Positions 1-9,116 are shown, counted from the stretch's first letter. The stretch is 64,000 nt of DNA from Oricola thermophila (GCF_013358405.1 NZ_CP054836.1:1364001-1428000), one strand, 5' to 3'. The notes: a model not told the origin generated them from the sequence alone. A program made the numbers and translations.

Positions 1-1
1 C

Positions 2-481
2 CAGTCGCGCTTCTCCTATGAGGCGGCGACCGACGTGACGCTGTGCTGCATCGACCGGCAGGCGTTCGAGCGGTTCCTGGAACGCAATCCGGAAATCGAG
101 CACGAACTCCTGCTGTCGGTTCTCGACGAACTCGACGCCAGCCGGGAATGGACGGCGATGATATCCTGCCATACGACCATGCAGCGGGTCGCCGCTTTCC
201 TGTTCGTCCTCTCGAGGCGCACGCCCGGCACGGTCTGCAACGGAGAGGACAACCGGCGTCACGCCATCATCGCCTTGCCGATCGGCCGCCGCGACATCGC
301 CGCCTATCTCGGCACGACGCCCGAAACGCTCAGCCGCAACATCCAGACACTCGTTCGCAAGAAAGTGATCAGGCCGATCGATACCACGCATTTCGAACTG
401 CTGCAGGCGCGGGAACTTGTAGAGCATACCGGAGAAAACCGGGAGGATCTCGTGGCCCTCTCGGGCACCCGCCTCAACTGA
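2..481 (+). CDS. Crp/Fnr family transcriptional regulator, C-terminal part (5' end outside window)
   Basis: The reading frame is open to the left edge, so the N-terminal sensor half is cut off by the window. What remains is the end of the cyclic-nucleotide-type beta domain (TDVTLCCIDRQAFERFL), the dimerisation helix and a Crp-type winged helix-turn-helix containing RRDIAAYLGTTPETLSRN, the recognition region of this family. No Fnr-type N-terminal cysteines can be assessed. Its position beside an ion exchanger, a P-type ATPase and a universal stress protein, with a Fnr/FixK-like site upstream of the stress protein, suggests an oxygen or redox regulator. That is inference. The family call is firm; the subfamily is not. 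Confidence 0.85.
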   Translation, partial: QSRFSYEAATDVTLCCIDRQAFERFLERNPEIEHELLLSVLDELDASREWTAMISCHTTMQRVAAFLFVLSRRTPGTVCNGEDNRRHAIIALPIGRRDIAAYLGTTPETLSRNIQTLVRKKVIRPIDTTHFELLQARELVEHTGENREDLVALSGTRLN

Positions 482-513
482 ATACCAAGCTGCCAGTCAA
501 CGGATCGCAGATC

Positions 514-1569
514 GTGCCCGCGCCGATACCCGATACACCGCTGCCGCTAACCCTTGTGCTCTTTCTGGCTGCGGCCACCGGCGTCTGGCTGTCCGGAAGC
601 CGGCTGGTCGTCCACGCCGACGAAATCGCGGATCGCATGCGCATCGGCCGCGCGCTGATGGGCTTCGTTTTCCTGGCCACTGCCACATCGTTACCGGAAA
701 TCATCACGACTGCCCTTGCCGCGGGTGGCGGGGATTCCTCCCTTGCGCTCGGCAACCTGCTAGGCGGCGTCACCCTTCAATTCGCGATGCTGGCGATCGC
801 GGACGGTTTTGCGCGGCATGCGGCAATCACATCCTTTCCGCGCAAGACGACAGCGGTTCTGGAAGGCGTTGCGCTGGCCTTCCTGCTCACGATGCTGCTC
901 GTAATACTGGAGATAGGCAGCGGCATCGCGGTATTCCATGTCGGTATCGGCGCCATTTTGCTCGGCTCTTTCTACATCGGAATCATCGTGCTCCTGCGCC
1001 GACACGACGAGGATACGCCGTGGATGCCGGTTCGGGTGCTCGAGGCGGGCGAGGTTTCCGAGGACGATTCACCCTTTGTCAGCTCGTTTCCGGAGCTTTC
1101 GACCACGGCGCTCAATTTCCGGTTTCTTCTTTTGACGATTGCTATCCTGGTGTCCGGTGCGGTGACCGTTTCCATGTCCGAACGTCTGGCCGAGCAGACC
1201 GGCCTCGGCACCGGGCTGGTCGGCGTCACGCTGCTGGCCGCCGTGACCTCCCTGCCGGAATTGAGCACGACGGTGGCAGCCGTGCGCATCGGCGCCTATT
1301 CCATGGCCATATCCAACATATTCGGCAGCAACCTGCTCATGCTCGCCCTGGTCCTGCCGGCAGATATTCTGTACCTGAAGGGCCCGATCCTGGCGGAATT
1401 CGAGCCCGTGCTTGATCTCGCGCTCGTTTCCGGTCTCCTCGTCACGATCATCTATATCGCCGGGCTGGTCGTGCGCAGCCGCCGCACGGTCCTCGGGTTC
1501 GGCTACGACTCCCTGGCGGTGCTGGCGATCTTCGCGGCCACCCTTTCCCTCTACTGGGCCAATCGCTAG
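514..1569 (+). CDS. Sodium/calcium exchanger family membrane protein
   Basis: This is an integral membrane protein of about 350 residues with the two inverted repeats of the Na+/Ca2+ exchanger superfamily. Each repeat carries the acidic signature T-S-L-P-E, near residues 58-62 (TATSLPE) and 248-252 (AVTSLPE), where the glutamates would bind the cation. A hydrophilic loop of about 50 residues separates the halves. The start is uncertain: GTG at 514 has only a weak ribosome site, and the frame is open further upstream, where it overlaps the regulator in another frame. The stop overlaps the convergent P-type ATPase stop by four bases. The probable role is calcium or other cation exchange across the inner membrane; substrate is not shown. 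Confidence 0.85.
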   Translation: MPAPIPDTPLPLTLVLFLAAATGVWLSGSRLVVHADEIADRMRIGRALMGFVFLATATSLPEIITTALAAGGGDSSLALGNLLGGVTLQFAMLAIADGFARHAAITSFPRKTTAVLEGVALAFLLTMLLVILEIGSGIAVFHVGIGAILLGSFYIGIIVLLRRHDEDTPWMPVRVLEAGEVSEDDSPFVSSFPELSTTALNFRFLLLTIAILVSGAVTVSMSERLAEQTGLGTGLVGVTLLAAVTSLPELSTTVAAVRIGAYSMAISNIFGSNLLMLALVLPADILYLKGPILAEFEPVLDLALVSGLLVTIIYIAGLVVRSRRTVLGFGYDSLAVLAIFAATLSLYWANR

Positions 1570-4283
1570 CGTCCGGCCCTGGCGTGGTGCCGGCGGTTCA
1601 GGCGCATCCCGATCGCGGCCAGTTCCCGCAGCAGCACGGGCACGACGCTGAGCCCGATCACGGACAGCCAGGCCTCGACTCCGAGCGGTGCAAGCCTGAG
1701 CGCGTCGGATACCTGGGGCTGCAGGTCCGCCACGGCAAGAACGGCGATGCAGAACCCGATTGCCAGCCAGACATAGTGGTTGCGCGTAACCTCGCTCGAC
1801 AGGAGGTTCGAACGCCAGTTGCGCATGTTGAAGACATGCCAGAGTTGTGCCAGCGCAAGGGTGTAGAAGCACATGGTGGTGACGCCGTCGCCATCAAGGC
1901 CAAACTGGTACAGGGCAAGCCCGAGCGCGGCGAGAGTGACGCCGGCGATGGAGATGCCATGCGTGACGATCGCGATCCACTGTCCACGTGCCAGAATCGG
2001 CTCGGACGGGGGGCGCGGCGGTCGAGCGAGCACGTTGCGGTCGGCCTCGATCGTTCCCAGTGCAAAGGCCGGAAACACATCGGTAACGAGGTTCAGGAAC
2101 AGTATCTGCAGCGGCAGCAGCGGCAGCGGCAGCCCGGCGAGGACAGCCATACCGACGATCAGGATCTCGCTGAGATTGCAGGACAGGAGGTAGGTCGTGA
2201 ACCGCCGTATGTTCGTGTAGATCACGCGACCTTCGCGCACGGCATGGATGATCGTCGAAAAGGCATCGTCCCGCAGCACGAGATCGGAAGCCTCCCGCGC
2301 CACCTGCGTGCCACGCAATCCCATGGCAATGCCGATATCGGCCTGCTGGAGCGCTGGCGCGTCATTGACGCCGTCGCCTGTCATGGCAACGACCTCTCCG
2401 GCATCCTGGTGCAGACGGATCAGCGAAAGCTTCTGCTCCGGGTCGACCCGCGCGAACACCCGCGCAGCACGCGCCGCGTCCTTGTCCTCTTCCGTCATTT
2501 CCTCGTAGGGCTTGAGATCACGGCCCACGATGGCTTCCAGGTGCCCGATCCCGGTCAGCCCCACGGACTTGGAGATGTGCTGCGCCGTGGCCGCATGATC
2601 GCCGGTAACCATGACGACGGCTATACCCGCGCGCTGCGCATCGGCGATGGCGCCGGGTACGTCGGAGCGTGGAGGATCCTGGAAACCCACGATGCCATAC
2701 AGGGTCAGGTCGTGATAGACGGGCTCGTCGAGGTCCTGTGCGGGCTTTCCGGCTACGGCGAGCAGACGCAGCCCCTGCATGGCCAGGACCTCGCATACCG
2801 TTGCCCAGTGCCGACGCTGTTCACGGTCGAAGGGGAGCGTCCCGTCCCCGTTGGCCACATCCGTGACCACTTCCAGAACCGCCTCCGGCGCACCTTTCAC
2901 TGCAACCAGGAACCGGTCGCCGTCCTCGTGTACCGTCGCCATCATGCGCGTGTGCACGTCGAATGCGTGCTCGCATGTCTCGGGATATCGGGCCAGCAGC
3001 TCCTCGCGTCGCACGCCCCCCGATGCTGCGAGCTCAAGCAGGGCGATTTCCATGGGATCGCCGGTAGACGCATCGCGGTTGTCGCCGAGCGTCGCATTGT
3101 TGCACAGGGCGGCGTTGCGCAGTAGCAGGCCTATATCGGACTTTGCCGCAGGTTCGATCGGGCGGCCATCGAGAAGGAAGCTGCCAGTATGGCGGTCGAA
3201 GGCTATCTCCCCGGTTGCGGTGACCACCCGGTCGACATGCATCCGGTTCTCGGTCAGCGTGCCGGTCTTGTCGGTAAGGATGACAGTCGTCGCACCAAGC
3301 GTCTCGACGGCCGACAGGTGTTCGATCAGCGCATTGTGCCGCGCCATGCGCAGCATGCCGCGCGCCAAGGCCAGCGTCGCGACGATCGGCAAGCCCTCCG
3401 GAATCGCCGCGACCGCCAGTGCGACCGCGGACTTGATCATCAGCGCCATGTCCTGGCCGGCGGCGATTCCGGCGATCGCCACCAGCGCGGTGACAGCGAG
3501 CGTAAGCCAGATCAGGTGGCGGCTTAGGAGGGCCAGTTGGCGCTCCAGCGGCGAACGATCGGGGGTCGCTTCCTCTACCAGTCGTGTTATCCGCCCCAGC
3601 TCGGTGTTCATGCCGGTACCGGTAACGACGGCTTCGCCGGTGCCTCCGGTGACCGCGCATCCCTTGAAGAGCATGCACGAGCGGTCGGCGAGCACCGTGT
3701 CCGCGGATACCGGCTTCACCGTCTTCGAGACAGGCAAGGACTCTCCGGTCAGCGCGGACTCATCGACCGACAGATTGGAGGACTCCACCAGGCGCATGTC
3801 GGCGGCAAGGACATCGCCGGCATCGACGATGACGATGTCGCCGGGCACCAGCTTCTCGGCCGACATGGTGGCAACGGTGCCGTTGCGACGCACGAGCGCA
3901 GAACGGCTTGTGAGTTCACGCAATGCCTCCATCGAGCGCACCGCCCTGATCTCGGTCGTGAACCCGATCGCGGTGTTGATCGCCAGCACGGCGATAATGG
4001 CAAGAAACTCCACCGTCTCGCCAAAGCCGATCGATAGCGCTGCCGCGCCCAGCAGCAGGAAGACGATCGGGCTCTTGAACTGGTCGACCAGGACGCCTAG
4101 CACACTCGCCCTCTGCCGCCGGCGAAGGGCGTTCGGGCCAAAAATTGCAAGCCGTCGCGCGGCTTCCTCGCCGGTCAGGCCGCGCGTGCGGTCAACCTCG
4201 AGTCCCGCGAGGACATCCGCTGCCTCGATCGCGTGCGGTTCCGCTACATACGGAAGCGGCATTCCCTGTTCGTGCGCGTTCAT
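1566..4283 (-). CDS. Cation-transporting P-type ATPase, Ca2+ (type IIA-like)
   Basis: This full-length P-type ATPase (905 aa) would pump cations across the inner membrane using ATP. Visible motifs are the N-terminal cation-ATPase domain, the actuator motif TGES (179-182), the membrane-4 ion-binding motif PEGLP (295-299) typical of Ca2+/SERCA-type pumps, the phosphorylated aspartate in DKTGTLTE (Asp338), and the hinge TGDGVNDAP (635-643). About ten membrane segments are expected, with the last six after residue 690. The substrate is probably Ca2+ by motif, though some bacterial members carry Na+ or Mn2+. It is convergent with the exchanger, so both neighbours move cations. The universal stress gene lies upstream on the same strand. 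Confidence 0.92.
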   Translation of the reverse strand: MNAHEQGMPLPYVAEPHAIEAADVLAGLEVDRTRGLTGEEAARRLAIFGPNALRRRQRASVLGVLVDQFKSPIVFLLLGAAALSIGFGETVEFLAIIAVLAINTAIGFTTEIRAVRSMEALRELTSRSALVRRNGTVATMSAEKLVPGDIVIVDAGDVLAADMRLVESSNLSVDESALTGESLPVSKTVKPVSADTVLADRSCMLFKGCAVTGGTGEAVVTGTGMNTELGRITRLVEEATPDRSPLERQLALLSRHLIWLTLAVTALVAIAGIAAGQDMALMIKSAVALAVAAIPEGLPIVATLALARGMLRMARHNALIEHLSAVETLGATTVILTDKTGTLTENRMHVDRVVTATGEIAFDRHTGSFLLDGRPIEPAAKSDIGLLLRNAALCNNATLGDNRDASTGDPMEIALLELAASGGVRREELLARYPETCEHAFDVHTRMMATVHEDGDRFLVAVKGAPEAVLEVVTDVANGDGTLPFDREQRRHWATVCEVLAMQGLRLLAVAGKPAQDLDEPVYHDLTLYGIVGFQDPPRSDVPGAIADAQRAGIAVVMVTGDHAATAQHISKSVGLTGIGHLEAIVGRDLKPYEEMTEEDKDAARAARVFARVDPEQKLSLIRLHQDAGEVVAMTGDGVNDAPALQQADIGIAMGLRGTQVAREASDLVLRDDAFSTIIHAVREGRVIYTNIRRFTTYLLSCNLSEILIVGMAVLAGLPLPLLPLQILFLNLVTDVFPAFALGTIEADRNVLARPPRPPSEPILARGQWIAIVTHGISIAGVTLAALGLALYQFGLDGDGVTTMCFYTLALAQLWHVFNMRNWRSNLLSSEVTRNHYVWLAIGFCIAVLAVADLQPQVSDALRLAPLGVEAWLSVIGLSVVPVLLRELAAIGMRLNRRHHARAGR

Positions 4284-4398
4284 CGCTTCAGGAGATCCTG
4301 CCGGTTTCTGTTCGAAGGAAACGCGCCGGGTAACGACCGGCGGCCCGAAAACCGCTGCCGTCCCGCTGGCGCGCCGGTTGTCGCGGCCTGATGCTCTC

Positions 4399-5235
4399 TC
4401 AGTGCGACATTAGCACCGGAATTTGTTCATTGGCGAGCAAGTCGCGGGTGGCACCGCCGAACAGGAATTCCCTGATCCGCGAGTGTCCGTAGGCGCCGGC
4501 GACCAGCAATCCGGCATCTACATCGCCCGCATGCTGCAACAGCGTGTCGGACACGCTGCGTCCGCCCGAGGCAAGTACGTCCACCGTCACCCTTATGTCA
4601 TGGCGGGCAAGGTATGCAGCGATGTCCGCACCCGGCTCCTCGCCCTGTCCGAATTCCGAGGCGAGGGGATCGACCAGGACGATATTTACCTGCTCCGCCT
4701 CCTTCAGCGTGTCGAGCGCAGCATGCACGGCGCGCGCGGATTCCTTCGTCGCGTTCCAGCCAACGAGGACGCGCTTTGGCTTGAGCGCGGCCTTCACGCC
4801 CTTCGGCAGGTAGAGGAACGGGCGGGCGCTCTGATAGATCAGCCCCTCCAAGATCTTCTTCGCAAGCCGGGGATCCATCCCGTCGTCATGCCGGACCAGA
4901 CCGATATCGGTATAGCGTGCCCGCATGCCAACGATATCGGCGATCTGTCCTTCCTCGCTGAAATAGGGCGCGACATCGCCCGAGATGCCGGCCTTCTTGA
5001 GGACTGCTTCAATTTCGGTCGCCTTCTCGACGGCGGCCACGCGGCCCTTCTCCCGCTCCTCGGACCATGTTTCGGCCGGAACCGCCCCATAGGCCGTCGT
5101 GGCGGCGGGCAGGGCGATACCGACGACCAGCACGGCCAGGTGACAGCCAGCTTCGCCGCACAGCGCGATCGCGTCCTTGACGCTATCAGCCGGTTGTTCA
5201 CTATCGACAACGGTCAGCAATGTCTTCGGAAACAT
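4399..5235 (-). CDS. Tandem universal stress protein (UspA family)
   Basis: The protein has about 278 residues and two Usp-like halves. The C-terminal half keeps the nucleotide-binding signature (GAYGHSRIREFLFGG, the G-2x-G-9x-G pattern with neighbouring Thr), so ATP binding is likely there; the N-terminal half is degenerate. ATG at 5235 is chosen because a GAAAGG ribosome site lies about ten bases upstream; an alternative in-frame start lies at 5274. A FixK/Fnr-type box (5323-5336) sits about 90 bases upstream. Such proteins commonly accompany oxygen-limitation regulons, and this fits the Crp/Fnr regulator at the window edge. The precise function is unknown. Confidence 0.9.
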   Translation of the reverse strand: MFPKTLLTVVDSEQPADSVKDAIALCGEAGCHLAVLVVGIALPAATTAYGAVPAETWSEEREKGRVAAVEKATEIEAVLKKAGISGDVAPYFSEEGQIADIVGMRARYTDIGLVRHDDGMDPRLAKKILEGLIYQSARPFLYLPKGVKAALKPKRVLVGWNATKESARAVHAALDTLKEAEQVNIVLVDPLASEFGQGEEPGADIAAYLARHDIRVTVDVLASGGRSVSDTLLQHAGDVDAGLLVAGAYGHSRIREFLFGGATRDLLANEQIPVLMSH

Positions 5236-5322
5236 GTCAGTCAGCCTTTCTTCGCCAAGTCCGGCGCGAGCCAACTCGCCCGGACAGTAGAACGAGTCTG
5301 TCAGGACACGGGCGATGTGGCT

Positions 5323-5336
5323 TTGATGTTGGTCAA
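5323..5336 (-). promoter_or_regulatory. FixK/Fnr-type binding site upstream of the universal stress gene
   Basis: Read on the minus strand the site is TTGAC-CAAC-ATCAA, which matches the Fnr/FixK consensus TTGAY-N4-RTCAA at all ten fixed positions. Its centre is about 94 bases upstream of the stress protein start. A class II site at -41.5 would therefore give a leader of about 50 bases. A Crp/Fnr family gene lies 5 kb away in the same cluster. Binding is inferred from sequence match and context. Confidence 0.65.
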
Positions 5337-5475
5337 TGGCACCACGCTTGGCGAAAGCGTGGTGGAAGAACCCGCACGGCAGGTATGGCGTAACGACGGA
5401 TTCCGGTTCGCCGCTGGCCGCAACGCCGCCTTTGGCTGTGTCCGGGCGACTAGCGGGCGCGCTGGCTGCTGTTCG

Positions 5476-6300
5476 TCAGATAACCTTCTTGCGCAGCCAG
5501 GCGGCCACAGCTTCGCCGGCAATGACCAGCGCGATGATGGCCAGAAGAATGGTCGCGACGGTCTGCCATGCGAACGTGTCTATGGCACCCTGCAGGATGA
5601 GACCGATACCGCCGGCGCCCACCAGACCGAGAACCGTCGACTCGCGCAGGTTGATATCCCATCGCAGGATGGAAACCGCGAAGAATGTCGGAATTACCTG
5701 CGGTATGACGCCGTACAGCAGCACTTTCGTCCGCGTCGCCCCGGTCGCCTCCAACGCCTCGATCGGCGCGCGGTCAATCTCCTCGATCGCTTCGCCGATG
5801 AGCTTGCCGAGGAATCCCAACGAGCGGAAGATGATCGCCAGGATGCCGGCAATGACGCCCGGGCCGAAAATCGCCACGAACAACAGCGCCCAGACGATGG
5901 TGTTCACCGACCGGCTGGATACGAGGATGAATCGTCCAAGCCACAACGTCACACGGTTCGGCGTTGTGTTCTGGGCCGCAATCAGTGCGACGGGGAGGGA
6001 CAGGAACACCGCAAAGAAAGTGGCGATCGTTGCTATGTTCACGGTCTCGATCAGGGCCGTCAGGATACCCTTCCACTGCGAAGTGTCAGGCGGCACCATT
6101 CTGCGGAACAGATCGCCCATCTGCTGTGGCGCATCCCAGAGCCACGGCCAGAATATGTCGATGGTGGAGAGCGACCACACGGTCGCCGCGACAACGAGCA
6201 GGAAGCCGGCGAACCGCCCCCAGCGTTGCCGGGGCGTGTGGCGATTCCATGCGCGGTGGGCGACTGCGTCGGGTCCGCTTGTCTGGCTGCCGGTCGTCAC
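5476..6300 (-). CDS. phnE: Phosphonate/phosphate-ester ABC transporter permease, second copy (PhnE-like)
   Basis: This is an inner-membrane permease of the PhnE family with about six membrane segments. The cytoplasmic EAA loop (EALEATGATRTK...PQVIP) would dock onto the PhnC ATPase. GTG at 6300 is chosen over an upstream in-frame start because GGAGG sits eight bases before it and its GTGA overlaps the stop of the preceding permease, a sign of translational coupling. Two PhnE proteins encoded in tandem usually form a heterodimeric channel. It is the last gene of the phnD-phnC-phnE1-phnE2 unit. The imported substrate is not known. Confidence 0.88.
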   Translation of the reverse strand: MTTGSQTSGPDAVAHRAWNRHTPRQRWGRFAGFLLVVAATVWSLSTIDIFWPWLWDAPQQMGDLFRRMVPPDTSQWKGILTALIETVNIATIATFFAVFLSLPVALIAAQNTTPNRVTLWLGRFILVSSRSVNTIVWALLFVAIFGPGVIAGILAIIFRSLGFLGKLIGEAIEEIDRAPIEALEATGATRTKVLLYGVIPQVIPTFFAVSILRWDINLRESTVLGLVGAGGIGLILQGAIDTFAWQTVATILLAIIALVIAGEAVAAWLRKKVI

Positions 6301-7103
6301 CAAAGGGCCCTCCGTATCTGGCCGCTCACGGCCTCGCTGACAAGGACGACGCCGATGATGCACAGGGTGATTGCAAGCGCGAAATCGTAGTCATAACGGC
6401 CGAAGGCATTCATCAGCGTGCCGCCGATGCCGCCCGCGCCGACAATCCCCACGATCGCCGAAGCGCGCAGGTTGCTGTCGAGCTGGTAAATCGTCAGTCC
6501 GATCTGGCGCGGCATGATCTGCGGCAGCACGGCATATTGCAGCGTGACCAGCGTACCAGCGCCAGCCGCCCTCAATGCCTCCACCTGTCCCCAGTCGATT
6601 TCCTCGATGCGCTCGGCGAGCATCTTGGCGACGAACCCAATGGAGTAGATTGTCAGGGTCAGTATCCCGGCCAGCGGCCCGAAGCCGACCGCCTTGACGA
6701 ACAGGATCGCGACGATGACCGGATGGAAACTGCGCGCGATGATGATGATCGCGCGCCCGATGGCGTAAATGGGGGCGGGCGAGATATTGCGCGCGGCCAT
6801 GAAAGCCACCGGCACGCTCAGCCCGACGCCGGCAAGGGGGGCCACAATGGCGATCTTGATACTCTCGGAGAAACCCGAGATCAGCAGGCCTGAACGCTCG
6901 AAGCTCGGCGGGAAGGCGTTGTTGAATATCCGCGCGGCTCGCGGCAAACCTTCGCGCACACGCTCCCAGTCGAATGGCAGCGTCGACGTCGCCCAGACGA
7001 TGTAGACGCCAATTCCGACGATCAGCCCCCAGCGCAGCCACGGATTCGCTATGAAGGGAGGCTTTCTCCAGGTTTTCCGGGTTATCGAGGTCGACGCCGT
7101 CAT
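6297..7103 (-). CDS. phnE: Phosphonate/phosphate-ester ABC transporter permease, first copy (PhnE-like)
   Basis: The 268-residue permease has an N-terminal membrane helix and about five further segments. Its EAA-type coupling loop (EALRAAGAGTLVTLQ) is followed by a PQIMP turn. The start codon overlaps the phnC stop by four bases (ATGA) and its own stop overlaps the next permease start, so all three are translated from one message. It is related to but clearly distinct in sequence from the downstream permease, so this is an old paralogous pair rather than a recent duplication. Confidence 0.9.
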   Translation of the reverse strand: MTASTSITRKTWRKPPFIANPWLRWGLIVGIGVYIVWATSTLPFDWERVREGLPRAARIFNNAFPPSFERSGLLISGFSESIKIAIVAPLAGVGLSVPVAFMAARNISPAPIYAIGRAIIIIARSFHPVIVAILFVKAVGFGPLAGILTLTIYSIGFVAKMLAERIEEIDWGQVEALRAAGAGTLVTLQYAVLPQIMPRQIGLTIYQLDSNLRASAIVGIVGAGGIGGTLMNAFGRYDYDFALAITLCIIGVVLVSEAVSGQIRRALW

Positions 7104-7897
7104 ACCGCCTGCAGGTCCCCGACTGGCTCGACATGCTCGGCGTCTTCACGTTCCGCCGCCGGCACGCCGGCATAGATTTCGTCCATGGCCGCCTCGTTGA
7201 GGTCACTCGGCAGGCCGTCGAAGATAATGCGACCGAAACGCATGCCGACGATGCGCTGGGTGAATTCCCGCGCTTCGACCACGTTGTGGATGTTGATCAG
7301 CACCGGCAGCTTGAATTCCACGGCCAGCGATTGCAGCAGTTCCATGATCTGGCGCGATGTCTTCGGATCGAGCGACGCGGTGGGTTCGTCTGCCAACAGG
7401 ATTTCCGGCTCCTGCATCAGCGCGCGCACGACACCGACGCGCTGACGCTCGCCGCCCGACAGTTCATCGGCCCGCTTGTTGGCATAATGCGCGATTCCGA
7501 CGCGTTCCATCAGGTGGAATGCACGATCGATATCCTCCTGAGGATATCGCCGCATCGCCGCGCGCCAGAGTGGAATGTAGCCGAGGCGCCCCGACTGGAC
7601 GTTTTCCATCACGGTCAGACGATCTACGAGGTTGAAGCCCTGGAAAATCATGCCGATGCGCCGCCGCGCACGACGGAGCTCTCCACGGTCGAGCTTCGTC
7701 AGGTCCAGGCCATTGAGTTCGATCTTGCCGGAGGTCGGCTCGACGAGACGGTTGATGCAGCGCAGCAGGGTGCTCTTGCCCGCGCCGGACGCGCCAATGA
7801 TCGAAACCACGGCCTCGCCTTCCACCTCGAGATTGAGGTTACTCAGCACCAGTTTCTCGTTGCCGTAACGCTTGTCCAGGTTTGTGATCCTGAGCAT
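7100..7897 (-). CDS. phnC: Phosphonate-type ABC transporter ATP-binding protein (PhnC-like)
   Basis: This is the cytoplasmic ATPase that drives the importer. It has a complete nucleotide-binding domain: Walker A GASGAGKST, a Q-loop (FQGFN), the ABC signature LSGGERQRV, Walker B LLADEPTASLD and a switch histidine in INIHNV. ATG at 7897 is chosen because AGAGG lies eight bases upstream; a longer in-frame start at 7927 would run into the intergenic hairpin. A C-terminal extension of about 25 acidic residues follows the catalytic core. Family assignment is firm, substrate unknown. Confidence 0.93.
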   Translation of the reverse strand: MLRITNLDKRYGNEKLVLSNLNLEVEGEAVVSIIGASGAGKSTLLRCINRLVEPTSGKIELNGLDLTKLDRGELRRARRRIGMIFQGFNLVDRLTVMENVQSGRLGYIPLWRAAMRRYPQEDIDRAFHLMERVGIAHYANKRADELSGGERQRVGVVRALMQEPEILLADEPTASLDPKTSRQIMELLQSLAVEFKLPVLINIHNVVEAREFTQRIVGMRFGRIIFDGLPSDLNEAAMDEIYAGVPAAEREDAEHVEPVGDLQAV

Positions 7898-7921
7898 GGG
7901 CGACCTCTGTGTAAGAGAGAA

Positions 7922-7946
7922 ATGCACGGGGCATCGCCCCGTGCAT
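7922..7946 (-). terminator. Intercistronic hairpin between phnD and phnC
   Basis: A perfect 11-bp inverted repeat (ATGCACGGGGC / GCCCCGTGCAT) with a 3-base loop lies 24 bases after the phnD stop and 24 bases before the phnC start. There is no T-run. Such hairpins after a binding-protein gene commonly protect its mRNA 3' end or cause partial termination, giving more binding protein than ATPase. That role is inferred. Confidence 0.6.
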
Positions 7947-7970
7947 GGACTTCTGTTCAGCTGTGCGAAA

Positions 7971-8975
7971 TCACTTCAGGTTTTCCGGCGTGTAGACGAC
8001 GCCGTTGGCCTTCTGGATGGTGCGGATCACGTTCCAATCCTTCTTGTAAGAGATCGGAATGAACTTCGTGACGCCCTTGAATTCCTCGCCGAGAGCGGTG
8101 CCCTTCATGTCGAAGGTGAAGAATGCTTCCTTGATCTTCTCCACGAGGTCGGGATGAAGGTTGTGGGCGTAGGTGTAGGACGTGGTCGGGAACGGTTCCG
8201 ACTCGTACAGGATCTTCACGTCGGCCGGATCGTATAGATTGCGCTGCGCCATGCGTTCCACGACTTCCGATGCGACCGGAGCCGCGTCGTAGTCTCCGGC
8301 GACGACGCCCAGCATCGACTGGTCATGCGAGCCTGAATAGACCACTTCATAGTCCTGCTCCGGCACCAGTCCCAGTTCCGGAAAGAGCGCCCTCGGCGCC
8401 TGGTTGCCGGAGTTCGAGGTCGGCGACGTATGCGCGACGCGCTTGCCTTTCAGGTCCTCGATCGAGTCGATACCGCTGTCGACGCGCGTGTAAAGCTGCA
8501 GCGTGTATCCGAAACGACCGTCATCCGCGCCCATCAGCGCGAACGGAACAGCGCCGGCCAGGTTGACGGCGAAGGGCGTGGGACCAGTCGAAAAGCCCGC
8601 GATATGCAGGCGGCCGCTGCGCATGGCCTCGACCTCGGCCGAGTTCGACTGCACGGCAAAGAAATGGACGTTCCTTCCCGTTACCGCCTTCAGGTGATCG
8701 ATGAAGGGCTGCCAGATGTCCTCGTAGATAGCGGGGTCTTCAACCGGCGTGTAGGCGAAGACCAGCGTATCTGGGTCGACTAGTTCCGACGGATCTGTTG
8801 GCGCATCGGCAACCAGATCGCCATCAGCGTCGCAATAAATGGGGTCCAGGTCGCCACGGTTCGGACAGTCGTCGGCACGGGCGTCGACAGTGCCGAGGAA
8901 GGCTGCAATAGCCGTGGCAGCGAGAAGCGGCGCGAATTTCAGGGAGCCAAGGCTCCTGGTGGTAAGCGTGAACAT
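7971..8975 (-). CDS. phnD: Phosphate/phosphonate-type ABC transporter substrate-binding protein (PhnD-like)
   Basis: This periplasmic binding protein (334 aa) starts with a clear signal peptide ending near the A-D-A-R-A-D region (residue ~30). An acidic, Cys-containing insert follows (DDCPNRGDLDPIYCD), then the PhnD-type lobe beginning LVFAYTPVED. ATG at 8975 has the ribosome site GGGAGG five bases before an A-rich spacer. It heads the importer operon and is divergent from a HAD phosphatase/DeoR pair. No phosphonate-cleaving genes lie nearby, and no Pho-box-like CTGTCAT repeat is visible upstream, so a phosphate ester or other phosphorylated ligand is as likely as a phosphonate. Confidence 0.9.
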   Translation of the reverse strand: MFTLTTRSLGSLKFAPLLAATAIAAFLGTVDARADDCPNRGDLDPIYCDADGDLVADAPTDPSELVDPDTLVFAYTPVEDPAIYEDIWQPFIDHLKAVTGRNVHFFAVQSNSAEVEAMRSGRLHIAGFSTGPTPFAVNLAGAVPFALMGADDGRFGYTLQLYTRVDSGIDSIEDLKGKRVAHTSPTSNSGNQAPRALFPELGLVPEQDYEVVYSGSHDQSMLGVVAGDYDAAPVASEVVERMAQRNLYDPADVKILYESEPFPTTSYTYAHNLHPDLVEKIKEAFFTFDMKGTALGEEFKGVTKFIPISYKKDWNVIRTIQKANGVVYTPENLK

Positions 8976-9062
8976 TTTTATCCTCCCGATTAGTTTGCCC
9001 GGATCGGCCGGTGTTGCAGACTTCTGGCTCGGTCCGTCGCATTTGACCTTACCGCCGGATTC

Positions 9063-9079
9063 TTGCATTACGCAACACG
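9063..9079. promoter_or_regulatory. Operator-like repeat 1 between phnD and HAD/deoR genes
   Basis: The sequence TTGC-ATTAC-GCAACACG combines an inverted repeat (TTGC/GCAA) with a tail. The tail recurs at 9124-9132 as an exact nine-base direct repeat, CGCAACACG. It lies 88 bases upstream of the phnD start. It is a probable binding site for the DeoR-type regulator encoded next door; the regulator assignment is inferred from adjacency. Confidence 0.5.
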
Positions 9080-9116
9080 GAATCTGGCATATGCCACGCA
9101 AACTGCAAGATTGTTG

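Noticed and set aside
4423..6390. A 655-codon plus-strand frame across the stress protein and permease genes
   Set aside because: It runs through two genes and an intergenic region with no recognisable motif, and the minus-strand genes are clear.
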